Made by a program: the position numbers and the translations under genes
Notes under the pieces: generated by a model
Databases searched by the model: none
What the model was told of the DNA's origin: nothing
What the model saw: only the letters and a program-made list of their open reading frames with translations
Assembly: GCA_021780095.1 (NCBI GenBank)
Contig: JAJXZK010000387.1
Span: forward strand, 1-10,732
DNA: 10,732 nucleotides
From: Acidobacteriota bacterium
GTDB lineage: Bacteria > Acidobacteriota > Terriglobia > Terriglobales > Acidobacteriaceae
Reading direction: 5' to 3'
Shown: piece by piece, positions 1 to 6,446 of the stretch
How positions within the stretch are numbered: the stretch's first letter is position 1
How the letters are laid out: each line of letters begins with the position of its first letter

Positions 1-835
1 AGACCACAAAAAGACTGCTTCCATCCAGCTTGTTGCGGACATGGTCGGCCAGCCGTTGGGAAGTCCACAGCGATTCATTTGAGTTCCGCAGTCTCGCTTC
101 CGTCTCTGCTGCCGCGCGTAACTGACGCATACTTTCCGCGAGCGGAGCCACTTCGCGGGCCAACGGCGAGAGGAAATCCAGATCTTTCGGTGGGAGTTGT
201 GAATCGTGCCGGCCCGTGCGCAAAGCTTTCATCCACTGTGCCGCGCGAGCGATCGGCCCGGCAAGACTCCAGTAAACAATCAACATGGTGATCGCAACGA
301 TCACCATCATCTGGATTGCGATGTGAACGAAAAACCGTCCCCATGTATGAAAGATTGCAGCGCGGATATATGTAGCGTCGTGGGCTACGATCATTCCACC
401 GCCGACGCTTGTATCTGCAAAGCGCAGCGGAGATGCCCACACGTAAACGGACTTGAAGTGTAATCGCAAGAATTGACCCTCCGCGCGATTCTCGGAAAGC
501 GCAGACTTCAGTTCTTGCGGTACACCTGAAAAAACAGAATTCAGTGCGGGCGTGACGACCAAGGGAGATCCATCCCGGCCATAAATGCCAATTCCAATCA
601 GGTGATCTCGATTGCTGTAGCGCTGCGCCATCAGTTCGAGTGCGGGTTTGTTTCCCGTTTCCAGGTAGAATTCGGCGTTGGCGGCCAGGCTCTCGTCCAG
701 CATTTCCGCCTTGTGCTCAAGATCGCGGCGCAGTGCGTTCTTGTCAGACTGGACATCGTACCAAGACAGGGCCAGAGACACGACCGTGATCCCAACGATC
801 AACGCTACAATCAAACGCAAACTGAGAAGTCGCAT
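1..835 (-). CDS. Membrane sensor/HAMP protein, N-terminal 278 residues; probable HAMP-trehalose-6-phosphate synthase fusion (partial)
   Basis: The reading frame runs from ATG (833-835) and is open to the left edge, so the C-terminal part is missing. Residues about 6-24 form a first membrane segment. Residues 25-165 are an extracytoplasmic sensor-like region, and about 167-188 form a second membrane segment. A HAMP-type linker starts at the AGPI Pro (192-195) and runs into a helix rich in Ala and Glu (about 222-255). This is the layout of a sensor kinase or chemoreceptor. However, I remember this sequence type, with motifs such as ARAAQWMKALRTGR and ending LFVV, as the front end of bacterial proteins that continue SNREPY into a GT20 trehalose-6-phosphate synthase domain. 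The base after the last codon is T, compatible with Ser. No strong Shine-Dalgarno is visible (GGGTG lies close to the ATG). A histidine kinase or cyclase C-terminus cannot be excluded. The membrane/HAMP architecture is well supported; the GT20 fusion is inference. Confidence 0.7.
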   Translation of the reverse strand, partial: MRLLSLRLIVALIVGITVVSLALSWYDVQSDKNALRRDLEHKAEMLDESLAANAEFYLETGNKPALELMAQRYSNRDHLIGIGIYGRDGSPLVVTPALNSVFSGVPQELKSALSENRAEGQFLRLHFKSVYVWASPLRFADTSVGGGMIVAHDATYIRAAIFHTWGRFFVHIAIQMMVIVAITMLIVYWSLAGPIARAAQWMKALRTGRHDSQLPPKDLDFLSPLAREVAPLAESMRQLRAAAETEARLRNSNESLWTSQRLADHVRNKLDGSSLFVV

Positions 836-944
836 ACACCCATCGATACGTTCTTTGTGTATCGAACGTAAGAATAGTGTAGACGCTGATGTGGCGCGGA
901 AGCGGCTGGGAGATTGCATAATTGGAGCGATCTAAGCGCCGAGT

Positions 945-1003
945 CGTCTCTGAGCCGATTGAATCGACAGGAGTGCGAAATCACCCAATCGCTTTCAGAG
1001 ACG
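945..1003. repeat. Nested inverted repeat in the divergent intergenic region
   Basis: CGTCTCTGA at 945-953 is the exact reverse complement of TCAGAGACG at 995-1003 (9 bp). Nested inside, CGATTG at 956-961 matches CAATCG at 986-991 (6 bp). The arms stack almost continuously, with a possible G·T pair (954/994) and a small asymmetric internal loop, leaving a 24-base loop. A further short dyad, CGATT-G-AATCG, sits at 956-966. No T-run follows on the plus strand, so it does not look like an intrinsic terminator. It could be an operator or a structured leader upstream of the Spy-like gene; the sequence does not decide. Confidence 0.6.
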
Positions 1004-1141
1004 TCCTTCTCCGCGATCTTTGCTCCCGTTTGAATTCTGCGCGCTCGGCACAACTTCCTGGAAGCGTTCAACGTCTACAACTACAGACCGTGCGTCCGCA
1101 ATTGACCCCCATGAGTTCGGTTGCTGTGCGGCGCGTGTCTT

Positions 1142-1151
1142 GGAGAAAGGA
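1142..1151 (+). promoter_or_regulatory. Ribosome-binding site fixing the Spy-like gene start
   Basis: GGAGAAAGGA ends six bases before the ATG at 1158. The frame is open upstream to 1020, so this site, together with the signal peptide that begins right after the ATG, is what selects 1158 over the earlier in-frame ATG at 1020. Confidence 0.75.
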
Positions 1152-1157
1152 CTCAAG

Positions 1158-1691
1158 ATGAATCCTCGTAAACTTTTCACTCGAATGAGCCGGGGACTTG
1201 CTGTTCTCGGAATGGCACTTTGTGTTCCCGCGGCGATGCTTGCGCAGGCCACGGCTCCGCCCCCGCAAGGCACGGCAGGTCAGCAATCCAACCCTGGCGC
1301 GCAGCCCATGGGGCCCATGGGACGCATGCGGCATCATCATCCGCCAAGCCCCGAGCATCAGTTGCGTCATCTGACGAATATGCTGAACCTGACCCCCGAT
1401 CAGCAGAAGCAAATGCTGCCCATCTTGCAGGACCAGCACAAACGGATGGAGTCGCTCCGCAACGATCCGAATTTGGGCCCCCAGCAGCGCCGCGCCCAGA
1501 TGCGCGATGCAATGATGGAGACTCATCAGAAGCTGGAAGCGCTGATGACCGATACGCAGAAGCAGCAATTTGAGCAGGCCATGCAGCAGCGTCGCGATCG
1601 CATGCGGAATGGTGGCATGGGTCGAGGCCAAGGTGCGGGCACACCTCCTCCACCCGATGGACAAAATGCTCCTGCACCGCCGCCGAGGTAG
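1158..1691 (+). CDS. Secreted Spy/CpxP-like LTxxQ-motif protein
   Basis: This is a 177-residue protein. Residues 1-29 form a signal peptide (basic N-terminus, hydrophobic core, cleavage expected after MLA), so it is exported to the periplasm. A Pro/Gln/Gly/Met-rich stretch follows, with three consecutive His at 59-61. The predicted helical core (about 65-150) is very rich in Gln, Met and Arg. It has one clear LTxxQ motif (LTPDQ, 78-82) and a second degenerate one (LMTDTQ, 129-134). That pattern defines the Spy/CpxP family of periplasmic chaperones and envelope-stress sensors. The C-terminus is a Gly/Pro-rich tail, probably disordered. The family call is from motifs only. In this phylum such proteins are often annotated just as hypothetical or LTXXQ-motif proteins, and their client or metal is unknown. 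The gene stands alone, with its own Shine-Dalgarno and terminator. Confidence 0.75.
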   Translation: MNPRKLFTRMSRGLAVLGMALCVPAAMLAQATAPPPQGTAGQQSNPGAQPMGPMGRMRHHHPPSPEHQLRHLTNMLNLTPDQQKQMLPILQDQHKRMESLRNDPNLGPQQRRAQMRDAMMETHQKLEALMTDTQKQQFEQAMQQRRDRMRNGGMGRGQGAGTPPPPDGQNAPAPPPR

Positions 1692-1715
1692 AAGATTGTG
1701 TGCACCGCGCATGGG

Positions 1716-1754
1716 AGGGCAGGGAATTCATCATTCTCTGCCCTTGTTTATTTT
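1716..1754 (+). terminator. Intrinsic terminator after the Spy-like gene
   Basis: GGGCAGGGAA (1717-1726) pairs with TTCTCTGCCC (1734-1743) to give a 10-bp stem with one G·T pair and a 7-base loop. It is followed directly by the T-rich run TTGTTTATTTT (1744-1754). It begins 25 bases after the stop codon and isolates the Spy-like gene from the outer-membrane protein genes downstream. Confidence 0.85.
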
Positions 1755-1800
1755 GCCGGCCATGCACGATCTTCGAACCCTATGGAAAAATGAATCCGCG

Positions 1801-1825
1801 CCTGCCGTAGGCTCGCTCTGGCAGG
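1801..1825 (+). repeat. Short hairpin upstream of the first outer-membrane protein gene
   Basis: CCTGCC (1801-1806) and GGCAGG (1820-1825) are exact inverted repeats around a 13-base spacer. TACAAT (1826-1831) follows at once and could be a -10 element, but it has no matching -35. The site lies about 105 bases before the start codon, so it could be an operator or nothing more than chance. Confidence 0.3.
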
Positions 1826-1929
1826 TACAATTGGGAGCAGGTCACGGAGTCAGAGCCAAACCAAACTTTACACACGGAACAGTTTGAAAATCTGCGTGTG
1901 GAGGTGGCGGACGAGGGGTTCATTACCGC

Positions 1930-2526
1930 ATGAAGAAGTTGCTTCTTTTGTTTTGTCTGCTGCCAATGCTGGCAGCGACTGGATTTGCACAGGAAAGCCG
2001 GCAGGATGCCAGCATCAGTTATCTCGGCACCTATCAGCCTACAATTACGGGCAATGCAGTCACCCAAACCAATGACTGGGGCAAGGGCGTCCTGTTAAGT
2101 TACCGTTTTATGTTGACGCCGAGCAGCGCGATTGAAGGGAATTATCAGTACTCCCAATTCAACACGAAATTTACTGCCCCTTTCTCCAATTCAACATTTC
2201 ATACTTCGCTGCAGGAAGGGTCTGTGGCGTACGTGCGCAGCTTTGTGTACAGAAAATTCAATCCGTTCGCAGAAGCAGGCGCGGCGATGCTGCTGTTCGA
2301 CCCCATTAACGATACCGGAACGAACACGAACGCAGGCACGCGAACAAAAGCGACGGCGGTTCTACTCGGCGGCGGTATTGCGTATGAGTTGAGCCCCAGC
2401 TGGGATTTGCGGGTTCAGTATCGGGCAGAAGTATTCAAGTCCATCGATTTCGGGATCGGGCAGTTCCAGACGAATCGCTGGTATGTGATGCAGCAGCCGG
2501 CGATCGGATTTGCCTACCACTTTTAA
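1930..2526 (+). CDS. Outer-membrane beta-barrel protein, first paralogue
   Basis: This is a 198-residue protein. Residues 1-20 form a signal peptide (MKK, hydrophobic core, cleavage after GFA). The mature part alternates polar and aromatic residues in strand-sized blocks (for example LLSYRFMLTP, EGNYQYSQF, AYVRSF, WDLRVQYR). It ends in Phe, the usual C-terminal recognition residue for BAM-mediated insertion. This fits a small barrel of eight or so strands, of the OmpA/OmpW-like 'outer membrane protein beta-barrel domain' type. Its substrate or role is not visible. A GAGGGG stretch (1913-1918) 11 bases before the ATG can serve as ribosome-binding site. The second paralogue follows after 133 bases with no terminator between, so the two are probably transcribed together. 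Confidence 0.75.
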   Translation: MKKLLLLFCLLPMLAATGFAQESRQDASISYLGTYQPTITGNAVTQTNDWGKGVLLSYRFMLTPSSAIEGNYQYSQFNTKFTAPFSNSTFHTSLQEGSVAYVRSFVYRKFNPFAEAGAAMLLFDPINDTGTNTNAGTRTKATAVLLGGGIAYELSPSWDLRVQYRAEVFKSIDFGIGQFQTNRWYVMQQPAIGFAYHF

Positions 2527-2659
2527 CAGAATTGCAGGAAGCCGTTGGACCACCGCGTCCATTCGCCCTGGGTCGAAATTTCTTCGGGTAGCGAAGCAAG
2601 ATGAACGCGGGTTTGAAAAATTGAATGCGGATTTGGGTCGACCAGAGGTTCACTCGCGA

Positions 2660-3289
2660 ATGAAGAAGTTGTTTTTGATTATGTGTCTGGTTTCGATGCT
2701 GGCCGGGATCGGCTATGCACAGGATGAGGGCGCCCGGCAGGACGTGAACCTTAGCGCCATGGGCGTTATTCAGCCGTACGTTGAAGGCAATACCCCGGCT
2801 CCGGCCACGCCTCCGATCCAGTTGAAGTCGACCCTTGGAATGGGCCTTTATCTTGGCTATCGCTACCAGCTCACACCGAATGGAGCGGTGGAAGCGAACT
2901 ACTCCTACAGTCATTTCACCAGCAAGTTCACCGCAAATTCCGGCGGCACCTTCAACGCCAGAATCTACACTGGCATGCAGGAAGCGACCGCGGCCTACGT
3001 GCGAACGTTTCCTTTTAAAAAGTTCAATCCATTTATCGAAGGCGGCGGCGGTATCTTGTTCTTTACCCCGATCGGCGACAAAACAACGACCTACGACACT
3101 GAGCAAACAGAAGAGCCAACGGTTCTGTTCGGCGGCGGTATTGCCTATCAGCTGAGCCCCAGTTGGGATCTCCGGGTGCAGTACCGCGGGCAGATATTCA
3201 ACACGCCGGACTACGGAATCAGCCGATACGGTACAGGTCGCCGCTACATCATGTCGCAGCCTGCGATTGGCTTCGCGTACCACTTCTAG
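2660..3289 (+). CDS. Outer-membrane beta-barrel protein, second paralogue
   Basis: This is a 209-residue paralogue of the preceding gene. It has a signal peptide at residues 1-20 (cleavage after GYA), amphipathic strands throughout and a terminal Phe after GFAYHF. The frame is open upstream to 2510, inside the neighbouring gene. The start at 2660 is chosen because it begins the signal peptide and aligns with the first copy. Compared with that copy it has a longer Pro-rich insertion near residues 46-55, in what should be a surface loop. Its loop after FFTPIGD (about 137-152) also differs, while the strands and the C-terminal third are well conserved. This is the usual pattern for diverging porin-like paralogues, with loops changing faster than strands. 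An AGAGG element (2644-2648) precedes the start. Function beyond outer-membrane location is unknown. Confidence 0.75.
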   Translation: MKKLFLIMCLVSMLAGIGYAQDEGARQDVNLSAMGVIQPYVEGNTPAPATPPIQLKSTLGMGLYLGYRYQLTPNGAVEANYSYSHFTSKFTANSGGTFNARIYTGMQEATAAYVRTFPFKKFNPFIEGGGGILFFTPIGDKTTTYDTEQTEEPTVLFGGGIAYQLSPSWDLRVQYRGQIFNTPDYGISRYGTGRRYIMSQPAIGFAYHF

Positions 3290-3314
3290 ACTCTTCTGGA
3301 TGGATTCGATAATG

Positions 3315-3350
3315 AAAGAGCCCGCTGATGATTCAGCGAGCTCTTTTTGT
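3315..3350. terminator. Hairpin terminator between convergent genes
   Basis: AAAGAGC (3315-3321) pairs with GCTCTTT (3340-3346). After one C/A mismatch, CGCTGA (3323-3328) pairs with TCAGCG (3333-3338) around a 4-base loop. The plus strand continues with more T residues, making a good intrinsic terminator for the outer-membrane protein pair. On the minus strand the tail is CTTTCATTA, weaker, but it may also serve ispF, which ends at 3371 and reads towards it. Confidence 0.85.
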
Positions 3351-3370
3351 TTCTGAGTAGCTGCGTGTGT

Positions 3371-3985
3371 TCAGGAAATATCGTCCGTGTTGAATCCGGG
3401 CTTGCGTCTCGATGTACCCACGGTTCGTCCTACCAGCTTGCGCAAGACGTCATCCACCTGCGCGTCCTGCATGTCCGGCTCCGAGGCCGCGGCCATTTTC
3501 TCCAGCAGGGAATCGTCGTCGAATTTCTCCAGTAGCACAATGGCATGCGCCACCGCCACGTCGTCCTGGTTCAGACCCTCGGGAGTTTTCGCCTTGATGC
3601 CGACGGCACGAGGTTCAATGGAGAGCAGGTCCGCGATTCGTTCGCGAAGCCTTTCGGCTACAGGACCAATCTTGGGTGCGGCCAGCACCAGGGTGGTATC
3701 GACATTGGAAATGCGATAGCCAGCGTGTTGGATCTCTTCCAGAGCTGTTTGCAGAAACACGGCAGAGTCGGCATCCTTCCAACGCGGATCGCCGGGGGGG
3801 AAAAAGCTGCCAATATCGCCGGCGGCCACCGCGCCGAGTAGCGCATCGGTGATGGCGTGCAGCAAAACGTCTCCATCGGAGTGGCCGGCCAGTCCTGAGG
3901 GGTGGTCGAAGGCGATTCCGCCTATTTTCAAGGGAACGCCCGGCTTAAATGCGTGGGAGTCCCAGCCATATCCAATCCTCATCAT
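3371..3985 (-). CDS. ispF: 2-C-methyl-D-erythritol 2,4-cyclodiphosphate synthase with C-terminal extension
   Basis: IspF converts CDP-ME 2-phosphate to the cyclic diphosphate MEcPP with release of CMP, the fifth step of the cytosolic MEP isoprenoid pathway. Counting from the second Met, the zinc ligands D8 and H10 (WDSHAF) and H42 (LLHAITDALLG) fall at the same numbers as in E. coli. So do HSDGD (34-38), D56 (DIGSFFP) and the nucleotide-binding KTPE (132-135). The family normally ends near residue 157. Here about 50 further residues follow HAIVLLEKF, acidic at first and then basic (VGRTVGTSRRKPGF), with no family I recognise. The start is one of two adjacent ATGs (3985 or 3982); the frame is open upstream to 4066, but the conserved protein begins here, with GAGAAAGA about 13 bases ahead. 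ispD lies 107 bases upstream on the same strand, so cotranscription is likely. Confidence 0.93.
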   Translation of the reverse strand: MMRIGYGWDSHAFKPGVPLKIGGIAFDHPSGLAGHSDGDVLLHAITDALLGAVAAGDIGSFFPPGDPRWKDADSAVFLQTALEEIQHAGYRISNVDTTLVLAAPKIGPVAERLRERIADLLSIEPRAVGIKAKTPEGLNQDDVAVAHAIVLLEKFDDDSLLEKMAAASEPDMQDAQVDDVLRKLVGRTVGTSRRKPGFNTDDIS

Positions 3986-4092
3986 GTCGTATCGCGATCT
4001 TTCTCGGCGTACCGGGGAGCTCTTTGCCTGCGCCATCGATGCAGGCCTTTCATAGGCAGGATACACGGCTTTTTTGCGATGCTGTTTACGAT

Positions 4093-4803
4093 TCAGGTTT
4101 GATTCAGGTAGAACTCGGCCAGCGCCAGATCTCCGGGCTGCGTGATCTTGAAGTTTCGCGGTGAGCCCAGAACGACGGCCACTTCGATTCCCAGGCGTTC
4201 CACCAGCGATGCCTCGTCGGTACCAATAAAACCATCCAACTCTGCGGCTTCCATGGCCTGTCGCAGCAGGCGAAAGCGAAAACCTTGCGGCGTTTGAGCC
4301 AGCACAATACGTTCGCGCGGAATGGTGGAAGTGATGATGGCCCCATCCGCGGTTCGCTCCACCTGCTTGATGGTGTCGACGGCGGGTACGGCAACGATGG
4401 CTGCGTGGTGGCTCTCGACTGATTCGAGGGTACGTTCGATGGTGGCGGCATCGATCAGCGGACGCACAGCATCATGAACCAGCACAATATCTTCGTCAGC
4501 AGCAGGTAGGGCTTTCATTGCGTTGCGGACCGAGTCTTGGCGTGTGTCGCCGCCCTCCACCACAGAAACCTTATCGGACAAGCCGTGTTCGGCCAGTTGC
4601 GATTCGACGCGCTGCATCTCGCTCTTGCGGACCGCGACAAAAATGCGTTGGACAGCCGGCACCTGCAGAAACGCGCGCACCGTCAGCACCAGGATGGGCT
4701 GGCCATGCAACTGAAGAAATTGCTTTGGAGCCTGCCGGGTCGCGCTGCCTGTCACCATGCGCGTTCCAAGGCCTGCCGCGGGAAGTATGACGAAAACCTG
4801 CAT
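4093..4803 (-). CDS. ispD: 2-C-methyl-D-erythritol 4-phosphate cytidylyltransferase
   Basis: IspD joins MEP to CTP to form CDP-ME, the third step of the MEP pathway, in the cytosol. The 236-residue protein has the family's usual length and motifs in order. These are the P-loop-like PAAGLGTRM (8-16) with the catalytic Arg, the CTP-contacting Lys in PKQF (26-29), GGDTRQDSV (84-92), HDAVRP (110-115), DTIK (143-146), TPQGF (171-175), TDEAS (195-199) and the terminal KIT (219-221). The frame is open upstream to 4962, but the conserved N-terminus MQVFVILPAAG fixes the ATG at 4803. No Shine-Dalgarno is visible. A TATACT hexamer sits just ahead of the start, so the transcript may be nearly leaderless. 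A ten-base word (ACCTGAATC with neighbours) is repeated in tandem around the stop codon. ispF follows on the same strand. Confidence 0.95.
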   Translation of the reverse strand: MQVFVILPAAGLGTRMVTGSATRQAPKQFLQLHGQPILVLTVRAFLQVPAVQRIFVAVRKSEMQRVESQLAEHGLSDKVSVVEGGDTRQDSVRNAMKALPAADEDIVLVHDAVRPLIDAATIERTLESVESHHAAIVAVPAVDTIKQVERTADGAIITSTIPRERIVLAQTPQGFRFRLLRQAMEAAELDGFIGTDEASLVERLGIEVAVVLGSPRNFKITQPGDLALAEFYLNQT

Positions 4804-4812
4804 GAAAGCTGA

Positions 4813-4818
4813 AGTATA
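4813..4818 (-). promoter_or_regulatory. Possible -10 element of ispD
   Basis: Read on the minus strand, TATACT differs from the -10 consensus at one position and lies nine bases before the ispD ATG. Transcription would then begin only two or three bases before the start codon. No good -35 is seen 17 bases further up (TGTACG). It stands in the 137-base divergent region shared with tilS. Confidence 0.35.
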
Positions 4819-4940
4819 CCGGAGTGGCGGAGGCGCGTACAGCGAGAGGGCGACAGTTCTTCTCTGGAGGCAGCGCGCTTCATGCTGGCGGCGATACCAT
4901 ACAAAGGACGGTGGCGCAGGATCGATCCACCGGCGAATCC

Positions 4941-6446
4941 ATGCCGAAAAAGCCAAAATCACGCCTCGACGCCCCGCGAGAAGAAGCGGCTCCTGTTCTT
5001 CCCTTGGAGACAGCCCTGTGTGCTCCTGGCGACCGCGTCTGCGTGGCGGCTTCCGGCGGGGCCGACTCGACCGCCCTGCTGCGTACGCTATTGGCGCGGC
5101 GGGACGAGCTTGGGATTGTTCTGAGCGTGCTGCATGTTGAGCACGGACTGCGGGGAGAGGTCTCTGTCGACGATGCCGGGTTCGTTCGCTCCCTAGCGGA
5201 ACAATTCAATTTACCTTGCCAGGTGGTGCGGGTCGACACACCGCGGCGGATGGCTGAGCACAAAGAGTCGGTTGAAACCGCGGCCAGAACCCTGCGCTAC
5301 CAGGTGTTTCGCGATGTTTTGGCGTCCGGCGCGGTGGACAAAGTGGCGACTGCGCATACGCTCGACGACCAGGCTGAGACGGTGTTCATGAAACTGCTGC
5401 GGGGCGCCTGGACAGAGGGTCTCAGCGGAATCCATCCTGAACTGCGCATGGAAAGCGGCACAGCAACGCCGAGCCGGCATGGTCACGCCAGCGGCAAAAT
5501 CTGCGTGCGACCCTTCCTTGCGGTCCGGCGGAAGCAGATTGAAGGGTATTTGCGGGCAATTGGCCAGCCATGGCGGCAGGATGCGTCGAACGATTCTCTC
5601 GCGCACACGCGGAATCGTATTCGCCACGAGTTGTTGCCGAAGCTGCGGGAATTCAATCCGCAAATCGACTCCATCCTTGCCCACATAGCCGACAATGCGC
5701 GCGCCGAAGAGCAGCACTGGCAGGCTGAACTGGACCGGTTGCTGCCCTTGTTGTTGCTCCCCGGCAAGCCAACGCGGGGCGGAGGCCGCAGTGTTTCGAC
5801 CGCAAATGGTTCTGCCGAACTGGCAATTGAAATCGCCCGTCTGCGTGAACTGGATGCCGCGCTACTGCGCCGAGTGTTGCGCGCAGCCGCCGAGCGAGCG
5901 GGCGCGACGTTGGACTTTGATGCGACCGAGCGACTGCTGGCATTGGTACTGCCGAATGCTCATGGCTCCGGGAAACGGATGCGGGTGGAATTGGCAGGCG
6001 GTGTTTCAGTCGAACGCTCGGTGCGCGAATTGCGATTTGGCCGGAGCTCCGCCAAGAGTTTTTCCAAGGCTTGTACCTACGAGTTGCCGGTTCCGGGAGC
6101 CGTAGACGCACCACAGTTTGGTGCCAGATTTACCGCGACCTGGACTCAAAACGTGGCATCGAAGGACGCGGCCATCCAGACCCCCTGCGCGCAGGTCCGT
6201 GCGTGGAAACCTGGCGATCGGGTGGAATTGCAACATTCGCGCGGGCCGAAAAAAGTGAAGGAAATTCTAAGCCGGATGCGGATTTCAGCGGAGGATCGGG
6301 CGGCGTGGCCTGTCGTTACCTGGGAGGGACGGATCATCTGGATGCGGGATGTCGTGGTCGCTAAAGTCCAGAATCCAAATGAATCAAAGGGGATGGGGGA
6401 AGAGCGCCGGTGGCGGGCTCCTGTCATCTCCGAAATCAAGCTTTAG
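4941..6446 (+). CDS. tilS: tRNA(Ile)-lysidine synthetase
   Basis: TilS uses ATP and lysine to change C34 of the CAU-anticodon isoleucine tRNA to lysidine, so that it reads AUA and is charged with Ile. The 501-residue protein shows the N-type ATP pyrophosphatase PP-loop SGGADST (38-44). Further family motifs are HVEHGLRG (65-72), ETAART (112-117), HTLDDQAETVFMKLLRG (139-155), QDASN (213-217) and RNRIRHELLP (224-233). The C-terminal tRNA-binding domain is seen as RAWKPGDRVEL (420-430) and KKVKEILSRMRI (437-448). It is longer than the E. coli enzyme, with a hydrophilic stretch at about 167-188 and a loop at 275-292. The frame is open to 4824. The ATG at 4941 is preferred because the upstream residues look random. 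A GTG at 4911 is an alternative, though its AAAGGA is too close. tilS next to ftsH is a widely conserved arrangement. Confidence 0.93.
   Translation: MPKKPKSRLDAPREEAAPVLPLETALCAPGDRVCVAASGGADSTALLRTLLARRDELGIVLSVLHVEHGLRGEVSVDDAGFVRSLAEQFNLPCQVVRVDTPRRMAEHKESVETAARTLRYQVFRDVLASGAVDKVATAHTLDDQAETVFMKLLRGAWTEGLSGIHPELRMESGTATPSRHGHASGKICVRPFLAVRRKQIEGYLRAIGQPWRQDASNDSLAHTRNRIRHELLPKLREFNPQIDSILAHIADNARAEEQHWQAELDRLLPLLLLPGKPTRGGGRSVSTANGSAELAIEIARLRELDAALLRRVLRAAAERAGATLDFDATERLLALVLPNAHGSGKRMRVELAGGVSVERSVRELRFGRSSAKSFSKACTYELPVPGAVDAPQFGARFTATWTQNVASKDAAIQTPCAQVRAWKPGDRVELQHSRGPKKVKEILSRMRISAEDRAAWPVVTWEGRIIWMRDVVVAKVQNPNESKGMGEERRWRAPVISEIKL

Larger units (their letters stand above)
836..1157. 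promoter_or_regulatory. Divergent intergenic region between the HAMP-protein gene and the Spy-like gene
   Basis: These 322 bases carry no convincing gene. The short open frames here lack ribosome-binding sites and look like chance. The region must hold the promoters of both divergent genes, but I could not pick a clear -35/-10 pair for either. Its most visible structure is the nested inverted repeat at 945-1003, and the Spy-like gene's Shine-Dalgarno is at its right end. Confidence 0.5.
1882..3289 (+). repeat. Tandem duplication of an outer-membrane protein gene with its leader
   Basis: Two diverged copies lie head to tail. The leader word GTTTGAAAA occurs 48 bases before the first ATG (at 1882) and 49 bases before the second (at 2611). 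Both copies then share an AGGGGTTCA/AGAGGTTCA-like element and open with ATGAAGAAGTTG. Their proteins share the same signal peptide layout and the words KFNPF, LSPSWDLRVQYR and QPAIGFAYHF. The shared leader spacing shows that the duplicated unit included non-coding upstream DNA, not just the coding region. Confidence 0.75.

Noticed and set aside
903..917. GG-N10-GC pattern (CGGC...TTGC) resembling a sigma-54 promoter facing the Spy-like gene
   Set aside because: Only the core dinucleotides and TTGC fit, the -24 half is poor, the predicted leader would be about 230 bases, and no enhancer-binding site can be recognised.
1020..1157. Upstream extension of the Spy-like frame to an ATG at 1020
   Set aside because: The extra 46 residues look random, there is no ribosome-binding site at 1020, and a good site plus a signal peptide mark 1158.
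1068..1767. Long open frames on the minus strand opposite the Spy-like gene
   Set aside because: They are mirror frames of a high-GC gene with biased codons; no start signals and no recognisable protein features.
2510..2659. Upstream extension of the second outer-membrane protein into the first gene
   Set aside because: It would overlap the first coding region and bury the signal peptide; alignment with the first copy fixes the start at 2660.
4085..4110. Tandem GATTCAGGT repeat at the ispD stop codon as a regulatory site
   Set aside because: Two short copies spanning the stop codon are best explained as a small tandem slip; nothing links it to regulation.
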